Source: Rhodanobacter thiooxydans LCS2
GTDB lineage: Bacteria > Pseudomonadota > Gammaproteobacteria > Xanthomonadales > Rhodanobacteraceae
NCBI RefSeq assembly: GCF_000264375.1
Contig: NZ_AJXW01000022.1
Coordinates: 39,915-103,914, forward strand
Direction: 5' to 3'
DNA: 64,000 nt
Shown in pieces: positions 57,394 to 64,000 of this stretch. The notes below the pieces were generated by a model. It was given only the letters and a program-made list of their open reading frames with translations, made no database searches and was not told where the DNA came from. Position 1 is the first letter of the stretch. Each line of letters opens with the position of its first letter. A program made the translations under genes and the position numbers.

Positions 57394-57722
57394 TGGTGCC
57401 CGAGGTCGGACTCGAACCGACAAGCCTTGCGGCGGAGGATTTTCTTCCCACTTCGGCTTTCGCCGCCGTCCTGCACAAGGCAGGGCGTTCGTGGTCTGGA
57501 GCACGCCTTCACCATAGCACTGCGTGTTACCGCTTTGCCGTAGGTGCCCGCCGTCTGCTCTCTACACCTTCCCACACCTTTCGGTCTGGGCTTGGCTCGG
57601 CATTAGCTCGGACTTGCGTCCAGGGCCTTCACCGAGTTTGACGGGCTTCACCTCAAGGATTTCTCCAAGAGGGCTCAAATTTGGTCTGAGTCCTCTGCGT
57701 CTACCAATTCCACCACTCGGGC
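57394..57722 (-). tRNA. tRNA-Leu(CAA) interrupted by a group I intron
   Basis: Minus-strand tRNA in two exons: 57722-57688 (35 nt, acceptor GCCCGAG, D-arm GTGGAATTGGTAGACGC, anticodon stem GAGGA, CTC) and 57443-57394 (50 nt, AAAATCCTC, variable arm, T-loop TTCGAGT, acceptor CTCGGGC, ACCA encoded). Spliced, it is a normal 85-nt class II tRNA-Leu with anticodon CAA and all stems paired. The 244-nt insert sits between anticodon bases 34 and 35, the same place as the cyanobacterial and plastid tRNA-Leu(UAA) intron. The gene points at the ICE, whose right end lies in its terminator. Confidence 0.92.
57444..57687 (-). ncRNA. group I self-splicing intron in tRNA-Leu
   Basis: 244-nt insert on the minus strand. 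The guide segment GAGCCC (five of six pairs with exon GGACUC) makes P1. The P/Q region (plus-strand 57588-57641) reads CAAACTCGGTGAAGG then TGCCGAGCCAAGCC, very like the Anabaena tRNA-Leu intron. The R-like element is GGTGTAGAGAGCAGACGG (57568-57551) and S carries GCGTGCTCC (near 57,505-57,497); GAGCA with TGCTC forms P7. The last base is G, as group I introns need. No endonuclease gene is present. The 5' splice-site pair would be C-G rather than the usual U-G. Confidence 0.85.
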
Positions 57723-57727
57723 GTGAC

Positions 57728-57974
57728 GCAACTTTACAACACTACCTTCTACTACCAGCTTGGAACCAGTCTGCACCGTCCTGGCTCCTGTTTGGCTCCT
57801 GATACGAAAAGTATGCTTCTCGGTCAAAAGCCGGTACTTCGCTCAATCTCTTGCCTGATGCGGATTGACGGACGATGAACCCAAACTGACCATAGGTACA
57901 AGTACCTATTTTTGAGTCCGCCGCGTCTACCATTCCGCCACACCGGCATGTGCGAGCGGGGAATTATGCCGGGT
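57728..57974. other. gap between tRNA-Leu and the cysteine dioxygenase gene
   Basis: About 250 bp with no gene of its own. It holds a tRNA-Leu 5' fragment (57911-57947) and a perfect hairpin ATAGGTAC-AA-GTACCTAT at 57892-57909. A 63-codon minus-strand frame at 57,742-57,933 includes the tRNA fragment and is not credible as a gene. Confidence 0.55.
57911..57947 (-). pseudogene. 5' half of a second tRNA-Leu
   Basis: Minus strand GCCGGTG, TG, GCGGAATGGTAGACGC, GGCGGA, CTCAAA: acceptor 5' strand, D-arm and anticodon loop of another tRNA-Leu. The matching anticodon 3' strand, T-arm and acceptor 3' strand are absent; the sequence turns into a palindrome right after the anticodon loop. It looks cut at a recombination point. 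Confidence 0.7.
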
Positions 57975-58556
57975 TCAGTGCACGCGGTCGAGACCCAGCT
58001 GGCGCACGTTGCGGCCGTACCAGCGGTCTTCCGGCAGCGGCTGGAAGACCGAGCAGCGGGTCATCGGGCCGGAGTAGACGTGCAGGCTGACGGTGACCGC
58101 GCTGTCGCTGGGGTTGCGGATGCTGTGGTACTCGTGCGGCGGGATCAGGCTGCCGGCCGAGCCGGCGCCGGCCTGGATCGAGCCGACCGACTGGAAGCAG
58201 TAGCGTTGCGCATCGTGCTCGATCAACTCGTACTGCACGATCTCCAGCGCGCCGTTCCACACGCCCTCGACGCACCACATGCCGTCGTGGTCGTGGATCG
58301 GCGTGCCCTGGCCGGGGCCCCAGGTCATCGCCACCACGCAGTAGCCATGTTCCTCGCTGCGGTACAGCTCGCGGCGGGCGTAGTGGTCGGCATTGGCCTC
58401 GAATACGCAGGCGGGCAGGGTGACGGTCTTGTCGCAGATCAGCCGGCACAGGCTGTGGCGCAGGCTGTCGGTGAGCTCGTGGGTGGTCGGCTTGGCCACG
58501 GCGGCGTCGATCGCGTCGATCAGGGTGCGGCTGCCGGGGAAATCCAGGGTAAGCAT
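57975..58556 (-). CDS. cysteine dioxygenase-family protein
   Basis: 193-aa cupin of the cysteine dioxygenase family (cysteine to cysteine sulfinate, Fe(II)). Metal ligands: PIHDHDGMWCVEGVW (two His) and a third His in PPHEYHSI or SLHVYSGP. Length fits bacterial forms. It is the last gene of the leftward set after a MetX-type gene, which fits sulfur amino-acid metabolism. Thiol dioxygenases of other specificity cannot be ruled out. Confidence 0.85.
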   Translation of the reverse strand: MLTLDFPGSRTLIDAIDAAVAKPTTHELTDSLRHSLCRLICDKTVTLPACVFEANADHYARRELYRSEEHGYCVVAMTWGPGQGTPIHDHDGMWCVEGVWNGALEIVQYELIEHDAQRYCFQSVGSIQAGAGSAGSLIPPHEYHSIRNPSDSAVTVSLHVYSGPMTRCSVFQPLPEDRWYGRNVRQLGLDRVH

Positions 58557-58605
58557 GGCGGTCTCGGTCTGATGCGTGATGGCATGGATCTTACCAGCGC
58601 AGCGG

Positions 58606-59730
58606 TCAGTGAGTCGTCAGCCGGTTCAGGAAGCCGCCGATGGCGCGGCTGTAATTGTCGATGTCGACCAGGAACGCGTCGTGGCCCTGCGGCGAATCCA
58701 GCGCCACGAACTCCACCTTCGCGCCGGCGGCTTCCAGGCCTTCGACAATCTGTTCCTGCTGCTGCAGCGGGAACAGGATGTCGGTGCTGACGCCGATCAC
58801 CATGGCCTGCTCGACGCAGATGCGCTTGAGCCCTTCCAGCACGCTGCCGTGGCCGTATTCGGCGATGTCGAACCAGTCGCTGGCGCGCGACAGGTAGAGA
58901 TAGCTGTTCGGGTCGAAGTGGCGCACGAAGCGCCTGGCGTGGCCTTCCAGATAGGACTCGACCTGGAACTCGCGGCCGAACGGTTCGTCCTCGCGCTGCT
59001 CGGGGTCGAGCCGGATGCGCGCGAAGCGGCCGTTCCATTCCATTGCGGAGCGATAGGTGATCACGCCGAGCTTGCGCGCGATGCTCATGCCCAGGTCGGG
59101 GTAGCGGCCGCCTTCCTCCGCATGGATGTCGTAGTTGCCATCGTTGAACTGCGGGTCGAGCCGGATCGCCTCGCGCTGCAGCGAGCGGATCGCGATGGCG
59201 AACGGCTGCGCCTGCGGCGCGGTGTCCACGCTGATGTGCGCGCGCGCGCTGCCGGGGTGCAGCAGCATGTAGGCCAGCGCGCTCATGCCGCCCATCGAGC
59301 AGCCGATCAGGCAGGCCAGCTGGGTGATGCCGAGGCTGTCGGCGACACCATGCGCGGCGTTGGCGACGTCTTCCAGCGCCAGTTCGGGAAAGCTCAGTTG
59401 GTACGGCTCGCCGGTGGCCGGGTCGATCGAGGCGGGGCAGGTCGAGCCCTTGTCGCTGCCCAGCGAGTTCACGCAGATCACGAACCAGCGCGTGGTGTCG
59501 ATCGCCTTGCCGGGGCCGGCCATGCCCTGCCACCAGCCGGGCGACGGGTCTTCCTCGGAGGAGGTCATGTGCGCGCTGGGCGACAGGCCGGTGAGCACCA
59601 GCACGGCGTTGTCGCGCGCCGCGTTCAGCGTGCCCCAGGTTTCGTAGGCGACGTGCGCGCCGTGCAAGGCGCCGCCGCGCTTCATGGCGAACGGCGAGGG
59701 CAGGGGGAAATAGCGGCGTGCGTCGCCCAC
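58606..59730 (-). CDS. metX: MetX-family homoserine/serine O-acyltransferase
   Basis: 374-aa alpha/beta hydrolase of the MetX family. LSPSAHM, then the oxyanion region VNSLGSDKGSTCPASIDP, nucleophile Ser in IGCSMGGMSALAY, and the late Asp/His (STDILFP, SPQGHDAF). Xanthomonad relatives have been reported to be serine O-succinyltransferases in cysteine synthesis, so the acyl donor and acceptor cannot be set from sequence alone. GTG 59730, 2 nt after the ccmI stop, is the best start (VGDARRYFPLPSPF). Confidence 0.85.
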   Translation of the reverse strand: MGDARRYFPLPSPFAMKRGGALHGAHVAYETWGTLNAARDNAVLVLTGLSPSAHMTSSEEDPSPGWWQGMAGPGKAIDTTRWFVICVNSLGSDKGSTCPASIDPATGEPYQLSFPELALEDVANAAHGVADSLGITQLACLIGCSMGGMSALAYMLLHPGSARAHISVDTAPQAQPFAIAIRSLQREAIRLDPQFNDGNYDIHAEEGGRYPDLGMSIARKLGVITYRSAMEWNGRFARIRLDPEQREDEPFGREFQVESYLEGHARRFVRHFDPNSYLYLSRASDWFDIAEYGHGSVLEGLKRICVEQAMVIGVSTDILFPLQQQEQIVEGLEAAGAKVEFVALDSPQGHDAFLVDIDNYSRAIGGFLNRLTTH

Positions 59731-59732
59731 GG

Positions 59733-60785
59733 TCAATGCACCTTGTCGATGCTGATCTTGATCGGTGTCTTGCTGTCCACCGCGACCACGCCGGCGTCGC
59801 CTTCCAGGTCGCCGGGCTGGGCGACCGGCTGGCCGCTGTGGCTGATCCGTGCGCCGACGAAGACGCGTTCGACCGAGGACAGCCGGAACGCCGGCGTCAT
59901 CGCCATCGCGTCGTTCAGCGTGACGGTGGCGGGCAGCTGGACGGGGTCGAGTCTGGCCACGGCCAGCGGCATCGGTGGACCGTTCTCGGCACGGGCGTAG
60001 ACGAACAACGCGTCGCCGGACGCGAGCTTGTCCTTCAGCGCTGGTGCCAGCGCTACCTGTACCTGCAGCGAGGCGCCCTGCGCGGTGGCCGCCACGGCGC
60101 TGCTCGATGCACCGGCCGGTGCGCCGCCGGCGCGGGCGTCGGCCACGGCGATCTGCTCGGCGACCGCTTTGGCCACGTTCGAGCCCGGTTCCAGCTGCGG
60201 CTGCAGCAGGCGCCAGGTGGCGGCGGCCTCGCGGTAGGCGCCACGCTGGAAATCGCTGATACCGAGCAGCCACAGCCCGCGCTGGCTGTCCGGATGCAAC
60301 TGCACGGCGCGCTTGAGCAGCTCCTGCGCGCGGCCTTCGATCAGGTGGTCGCTGCGCATCATCGAGTCGGCCTCGGCCCAGCCGATCATCGCCTCGGCGT
60401 TGTTCGGGGCCAGCCGCAACACCTGGTCGAACGCATCGCGCGCCTCGGCCGGCTGGCGCAGCGCGTTGCTGGTCTGGGCCAGCAGCATCCAGCCCTGCAG
60501 ATCGTCCGGCTGCTGCTTGAGGTGCGCGTGCAGTTCGGTGAGCGCCTGCTGCATGCTGATCGGCGCAGCGGCCTCGGCGGCCACCCCGTTTAACGCGGCC
60601 GGCGTACCTACCAGCAGGTACAGCGCGCCGGTGCCCAACGGCAGCACCAGCGCGATCAGCAGGGTCACCACGAACACGCTGCGCGGGCGGCCGGATTGGC
60701 GACCCTGGCGCACCAGCGGCAGCAACAGCACGGCCAGCGCCACCGCGACCATCACGGCGGCGGCAATCAGAAAAGCGGTCTTCAC
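59733..60785 (-). CDS. ccmI: CcmI, cytochrome c maturation TPR protein
   Basis: 350-aa protein: two N-terminal membrane helices (about 4-22 and 38-58), then TPR repeats (LTELHAHLKQQPDDLQGWML, AFDQVLRLAPNNAEAMIGWA) and a C-terminal periplasmic domain. It holds apocytochrome c for the haem ligation complex. It overlaps ccmH by 4 bp. Confidence 0.9.
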   Translation of the reverse strand: MKTAFLIAAAVMVAVALAVLLLPLVRQGRQSGRPRSVFVVTLLIALVLPLGTGALYLLVGTPAALNGVAAEAAAPISMQQALTELHAHLKQQPDDLQGWMLLAQTSNALRQPAEARDAFDQVLRLAPNNAEAMIGWAEADSMMRSDHLIEGRAQELLKRAVQLHPDSQRGLWLLGISDFQRGAYREAAATWRLLQPQLEPGSNVAKAVAEQIAVADARAGGAPAGASSSAVAATAQGASLQVQVALAPALKDKLASGDALFVYARAENGPPMPLAVARLDPVQLPATVTLNDAMAMTPAFRLSSVERVFVGARISHSGQPVAQPGDLEGDAGVVAVDSKTPIKISIDKVH

Positions 60786-61330
60786 CAGTCGTCCCCGTTG
60801 TCGGTCGGTGTTTCAGTGATGGTGGTGCTGCCAGCGCGGCCGCGTCGGCGGATCGCCACCAGCACCACGCCGGCGCCGGCGAGCAGGATCAGCAGTGGGC
60901 CGAACCAGAGCAGCCAGGTGCGCGCGGTCAGCGGCGGGTCGTACAGCACGAAGCCGGAATAGCGTGCGACCAGGTACTGCTTGATTTCCTCGTCGCTCTT
61001 GCCCTGCTGCATCATCTGGAAGATCTGGTTGCGCAGGTCACGCGCGATCGGTGCGTTGGAATCGGCCAGCGTCTCGTTCTGGCACATCGGGCAGCGCAAC
61101 TGATGGGTGAGGTGCTGGAAGCGCAGCTCCTGCGCGTGGTCCTTGAACGGCATCGGCTCGATCGCCTGGGCGTGGGCGAAGCCGGCGAACAGCAGCAGAG
61201 CCACGAATACCGCCCGCAGGAGCCCGCTGGCGGGCGATGCTTTCGCTTTTGCTAATCCCGAATCCCGATGCCCGAATCCCGGCACAAAAGCATCGCCCGC
61301 GAGCGGGCTCCTACCGCTGCGAAGCCGCAT
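60782..61330 (-). CDS. ccmH: CcmH, thiol-reducing cytochrome c maturation protein, with altered N-terminus
   Basis: 182 aa. The CcmH core is intact: LRCPMCQNETLADSNAPIA with the redox CxxC, then one membrane helix (LLWFGPLLILLAGAGVVLVA). The first ~37 residues (RSPLAGDAF, KAKASPASGLLR) are encoded by an inverted repeat element inserted before the old signal helix (VFVALLLFAGFAHA). ATG 61330 shares its A with the ccmG stop, so translation is coupled. Confidence 0.88.
   Translation of the reverse strand: MRLRSGRSPLAGDAFVPGFGHRDSGLAKAKASPASGLLRAVFVALLLFAGFAHAQAIEPMPFKDHAQELRFQHLTHQLRCPMCQNETLADSNAPIARDLRNQIFQMMQQGKSDEEIKQYLVARYSGFVLYDPPLTARTWLLWFGPLLILLAGAGVVLVAIRRRGRAGSTTITETPTDNGDDW
61218..61312. 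repeat. inverted repeat element inside ccmH
   Basis: Left arm 61218-61243 (AGGAGCCCGCT then CGGGCGATGCTTT) and right arm 61286-61312 (AAAAGCATCGCCCG then AGCGGGCTCCT) match with one or two differences. The middle holds short AATCCCGA/CCCGAATCCC repeats. It is REP-like, dispersed-repeat type, and lies in frame in ccmH. Confidence 0.75.
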
Positions 61331-61872
61331 CACGGGGCCTCCTTCAGCATCGCCGCGATCGCGGGTTTCAGTTCCTTTGCCATCACGTCAGGGGTCAGCG
61401 GGCCGATGTGCTTGTAGCGGATCACGCCCTTCGCGTCGATCAGGAAACTTTCCGGGGCGCCGTACACGCCGAAGTCGATCGCGGTGTGGCCAGGTTCGTC
61501 GGCGATCAGCAGGTCGTACGGGTTGCCGTGCTTCGCCAGCCAGCCCTTGGCGTCGTCCGGTGCGTCCTTGTAGTTGTAGCCGACCAGCGCCACGCCCAGA
61601 GTCGGGCCTTCGGCGGTCAGCACCGGGTGTTCCACGCCGCACTCGATGCACCAGCTGGCGAACACGTTGAGCAGGTAGGGCTTGCCGAGCAGGTCGGCCT
61701 TGCTGACTGTCTGCGCGGGCTCGTACAGCTTGGGCAGATTGAACTCGGGTGCCGGCTTGTTCAGCAGCGGCGTCGGGATCGCGTTCGGGTCGTGCTGGGT
61801 GTTCCACCAGATGCCGAAACCGAACAGTCCCACCAGCAGCATGAAGCCGATGAACGGAAACAGGCGGCTCAT
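61330..61872 (-). CDS. ccmG: CcmG/DsbE, periplasmic thioredoxin for cytochrome c maturation
   Basis: 180 aa: membrane anchor (residues 4-20), thioredoxin domain with the active site NVFASWCIECGVEHP (WCxxC form), and the DsbE segment GVYGAPESFLIDAKG. It keeps apocytochrome thiols reduced. It overlaps ccmF by 4 bp. Confidence 0.93.
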   Translation of the reverse strand: MSRLFPFIGFMLLVGLFGFGIWWNTQHDPNAIPTPLLNKPAPEFNLPKLYEPAQTVSKADLLGKPYLLNVFASWCIECGVEHPVLTAEGPTLGVALVGYNYKDAPDDAKGWLAKHGNPYDLLIADEPGHTAIDFGVYGAPESFLIDAKGVIRYKHIGPLTPDVMAKELKPAIAAMLKEAP

Positions 61873-63854
61873 GCGCGGGTTTCCTGTATCTGCAGGCCGC
61901 CGGCAACTTCGACACCGGCTTCGGCCTTGGCGCTGCGCTTGAGGCGGAAGCGCTTGTCGGCGGCGCAGACCAGCCCGCCCAGCATCATCAGCAGACCACC
62001 GGCCCAGATCCAGCGGACGAACGGCTTGTAGTACAGCCGCAGCGCCCAGGCGCCCTCGATGTCGTTCGCATCCATCGGCTCGCCCAGCGCCACGTACAGG
62101 TCGCGGGTGACGCCGGCCTCCACGGCGGATTCGGTCTGCACCTGGCCGCGCGGGTAGGTGCGTTTCTGCGGGTGCATCACGGCGATCTGTTTTTCGCCGC
62201 GGGTCACCGTGACCGCGCCCTGGTCGGCGGTCCAGTTCGGTCCCGCCACGTGGTGCACGCCGTCGAAACGGAAGTCGTAGCTGCCGATGTGCTGGGTTTC
62301 GCCCGGCGCCATACGCACGTCGCGGGTCACGCTGAGCGACTCGGACAGCAGCACGCCGATCACGAACACGCCCACGCCCAGGTGCGCCATCAGCATGCCG
62401 GCCATTTCGGCGGGGTAGCGCCGGCCGCGCGGCATTTCACGCCAGCGCTTGTACGCATAGAGCAGCACGCCGACCACGACCCACACGCCGGCGGCCACGC
62501 CGACGATCGCCTTCAGGTTGCCGTCGACCAGGAAGGCCGCGATGATGGCGCAGGCCAGCGCGGCAATGGCCACGCGCAGTAGCAGGCTCTTGAGTACCGA
62601 CGCCTCACCCTTGCCCCAGCGCAGGAACGGGCCGAACGGCAGCAGCAGCACCACCGGCAGCATCAACAGCGGAAACAGGAAGCCGAAGTAGGGCGGGCCG
62701 ACCGAGATGCGGCCCAGATTCAGCGCGTCGCCGATCAACGGGAACAGCGTGCCCAGCAGCACCATCGCCGCAGCCACCGCGAACATCAGGTTGCTGATCA
62801 GCAGCGCGGTTTCGCGCGATACCACCTGGAACGGCTTGCCGCCCAGCACCTTCGGCGCCCTGAGCGCATACAGCAGCAGCGAGCCGCCGACCACGATGGT
62901 GAGGAAGGCCAGGATGAACACGCCACGACGCGGGTCGGAAGCGAACGCATGCACCGAGGTGAGCACGCCCGAGCGCACCAGGAAGGTGCCGAGCAGGGAC
63001 AGCGAGAACGCGAAGATCGACAGCAGGATGGTCCAGGCGCGCAGCGAGCCGCGCTTTTCGGTCACCGCCTGCGCGTGGATCAGCGCCACGCCGACCAGCC
63101 ACGGCATGAAGCTGGCGTTCTCCACCGGGTCCCAGAACCACCAGCCGCCCCAGCCCAGCTCCGCATAGGCCCACCAGCTGCCGGCGACGATGCCGCAGGT
63201 GAGGAGGGCCCAGGCTACATTCGTCCACGGTCGCGCCCAGCGCACCCAGGCCTGCTCCAGCTCGCCACCGAGCAGGGCGGCGATGGAGAACGCGAACGCC
63301 ACCGAGAAGCCGACGTAGCCCATGTACAGCATCGGCGGGTGCATGGTCATGCCCGGGTCCTGCAGCACCGGGTTGAGATCCGCGCCGTCGCCCGGCATCG
63401 GCAGCAGCCGGCCGAACGGGTTGGAGGTGAAGATGATGAAGGCGAGGAAGCCCACCGCGATCAGCCCCATCACGGCGATCACGCGCGAGGCGAATACCTC
63501 GGGCAGCTTCTGGCTGAACGCGGCCAGCGCCACCGTCCACACGTTGAGGATCAGGATCCACAGCAGCAGCGAACCCTCGTGCGCGCCCCACACCGCGGCG
63601 AAGCGGTAATACCACGGCAGCGCCAGGTTCGAGTTGTCGGCCACGTACTGCACCGAGAAGTCAAAGCGCAGGAACGCCCAGGCCAGGATGCCGAACGCCA
63701 TGGCGACGAACACCGCCTGGCCGGCCGCAGCCGGGCGTGCCACCGCCATCAGCGCGTGGTTGCCGCGCCACGCGCCGAGCAGCGGCAGGATGCTCTGCGC
63801 CAGCGCCAGCAGCAGGGCGAGAATCAACGCGAGTTGGCCGAGTTCGGGGGTCAT
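61869..63854 (-). CDS. ccmF: CcmF, haem lyase subunit
   Basis: 661-aa membrane protein with about 14 helices and the Trp-rich haem motif AYAELGWGGWWFWDPVENAS; conserved WGAHEGSLLLW and GSVL-like LVRSGVLTSVHAF segments. It ligates haem to apocytochrome c. It supports the c-type cytochromes of the cargo as well as of the host. First gene visible of the leftward set; further ccm genes would lie to the right. Confidence 0.95.
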   Translation of the reverse strand: MTPELGQLALILALLLALAQSILPLLGAWRGNHALMAVARPAAAGQAVFVAMAFGILAWAFLRFDFSVQYVADNSNLALPWYYRFAAVWGAHEGSLLLWILILNVWTVALAAFSQKLPEVFASRVIAVMGLIAVGFLAFIIFTSNPFGRLLPMPGDGADLNPVLQDPGMTMHPPMLYMGYVGFSVAFAFSIAALLGGELEQAWVRWARPWTNVAWALLTCGIVAGSWWAYAELGWGGWWFWDPVENASFMPWLVGVALIHAQAVTEKRGSLRAWTILLSIFAFSLSLLGTFLVRSGVLTSVHAFASDPRRGVFILAFLTIVVGGSLLLYALRAPKVLGGKPFQVVSRETALLISNLMFAVAAAMVLLGTLFPLIGDALNLGRISVGPPYFGFLFPLLMLPVVLLLPFGPFLRWGKGEASVLKSLLLRVAIAALACAIIAAFLVDGNLKAIVGVAAGVWVVVGVLLYAYKRWREMPRGRRYPAEMAGMLMAHLGVGVFVIGVLLSESLSVTRDVRMAPGETQHIGSYDFRFDGVHHVAGPNWTADQGAVTVTRGEKQIAVMHPQKRTYPRGQVQTESAVEAGVTRDLYVALGEPMDANDIEGAWALRLYYKPFVRWIWAGGLLMMLGGLVCAADKRFRLKRSAKAEAGVEVAGGLQIQETRA

Positions 63855-63863
63855 GGTTGTTGG

Positions 63864-63918
63864 CCGGGAATGGGGAATGGGGTGGAGCAGGGAATCGGGA
63901 ATAGGGAATGGGGAATGG
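63864..63918. repeat. GGGAAT-rich short tandem repeats
   Basis: Units such as GGGAATGG, GGGAATCGGGAAT and GGGAATAGGGAATGG repeat upstream of ccmF. The complementary motif occurs in the middle of the ccmH repeat. The rest of the gap to 64,000 shows nothing else. Confidence 0.6.
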
Positions 63919-64000
63919 TCAAAAGCAATAGCAAGGGCAAAGCGGGTGCACCTCGATGCGGAGGGTATCGGTAGGGGATTGTAGTGGTCAAGTATTTTCG

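Noticed and set aside
57394..57722. tRNA-Leu disrupted by ICE insertion
   Set aside because: The insert is 244 nt with a group I core and 3'-terminal G, and both exons are complete; the ICE ends outside the tRNA.
57742..57933. 63-codon minus-strand gene beside the tRNA
   Set aside because: It includes tRNA-Leu sequence, has no ribosome site and no recognisable product.
63864..63918. CRISPR-like array
   Set aside because: Units are 6-9 bases with no spacers; simple tandem repeats.

Overview
The window is high-GC DNA from a gammaproteobacterium, most likely a member of the Xanthomonadales/Rhodanobacteraceae. The evidence is the Xanthomonas-type CopL leader protein, the MetX-family acyltransferase of the xanthomonad kind, and intergenic GGGAAT-rich and inverted repeats of the sort seen in that group. 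This host assignment is inference. There is no rRNA, CRISPR array or recognisable insertion sequence.

Bases 1 to about 57,359 are the right-hand part of a Tn4371-like integrative conjugative element (ICE). The left edge cuts into a DUF2840 gene, followed by traF (S26 peptidase), an unknown 147-aa gene and the DUF3363-type relaxase, all joined by 4-bp ATGA overlaps. The transfer genes resume at 43,855 with a LysR regulator, an EexN-like lipoprotein, traG, a ribbon-helix-helix gene, trbBCDEJKLFGI and DUF2274. The presumed integrase and par/rep genes would lie to the left of the window. The right end coincides with an 8-bp TTTTTCAT core, which sits in the terminator of a host tRNA-Leu gene.

About 40 kb of metal-resistance cargo lies between the relaxase and the LysR gene. 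In order it holds: copper resistance (copL, copA, copB, a cytochrome c fusion, DUF411, a Cu P-type ATPase); a second Cu/Ag system (a CopL-like leader, cusCBA, cusF); a first mercury locus (merR, merC, a GDCCVxC protein); an operon of FTR1-cytochrome, CDF and PAP2 genes; a divergent arsenic cluster (two LMW-PTP-type arsC, ACR3 and arsR leftward, arsH and a glutaredoxin-type arsC rightward); a second, fuller mercury locus (merR, merT, merP, merC, a 33-aa membrane peptide, merA, a 44-aa Cys-rich peptide, and decayed merP and GDCCVxC copies); a czc-like RND operon with its own leader and a P-II-like partner; a lead/cadmium module (pbrR, pbrA, fused pbrBC); and CDF exporters. Decayed copies of the relaxase tail, of cusC and of the PAP2/CDF junction lie at module borders, so the cargo looks assembled stepwise by recombination. 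Three efflux operons share one layout: a small secreted Cys/His-containing leader protein, then an intercistronic stem-loop, then the efflux genes. merA is preceded by a similar arrangement.

Right of 57,360 is chromosome. It has a tRNA-Leu(CAA) gene on the minus strand interrupted in the anticodon by a 244-nt group I intron, and a truncated 5' half of a second tRNA-Leu. A leftward gene set follows (ccmF, ccmG/dsbE, ccmH, ccmI, metX-family, cysteine dioxygenase-family) for cytochrome c maturation and sulfur amino-acid metabolism. ccmH has an inverted repeat element inside its coding sequence.
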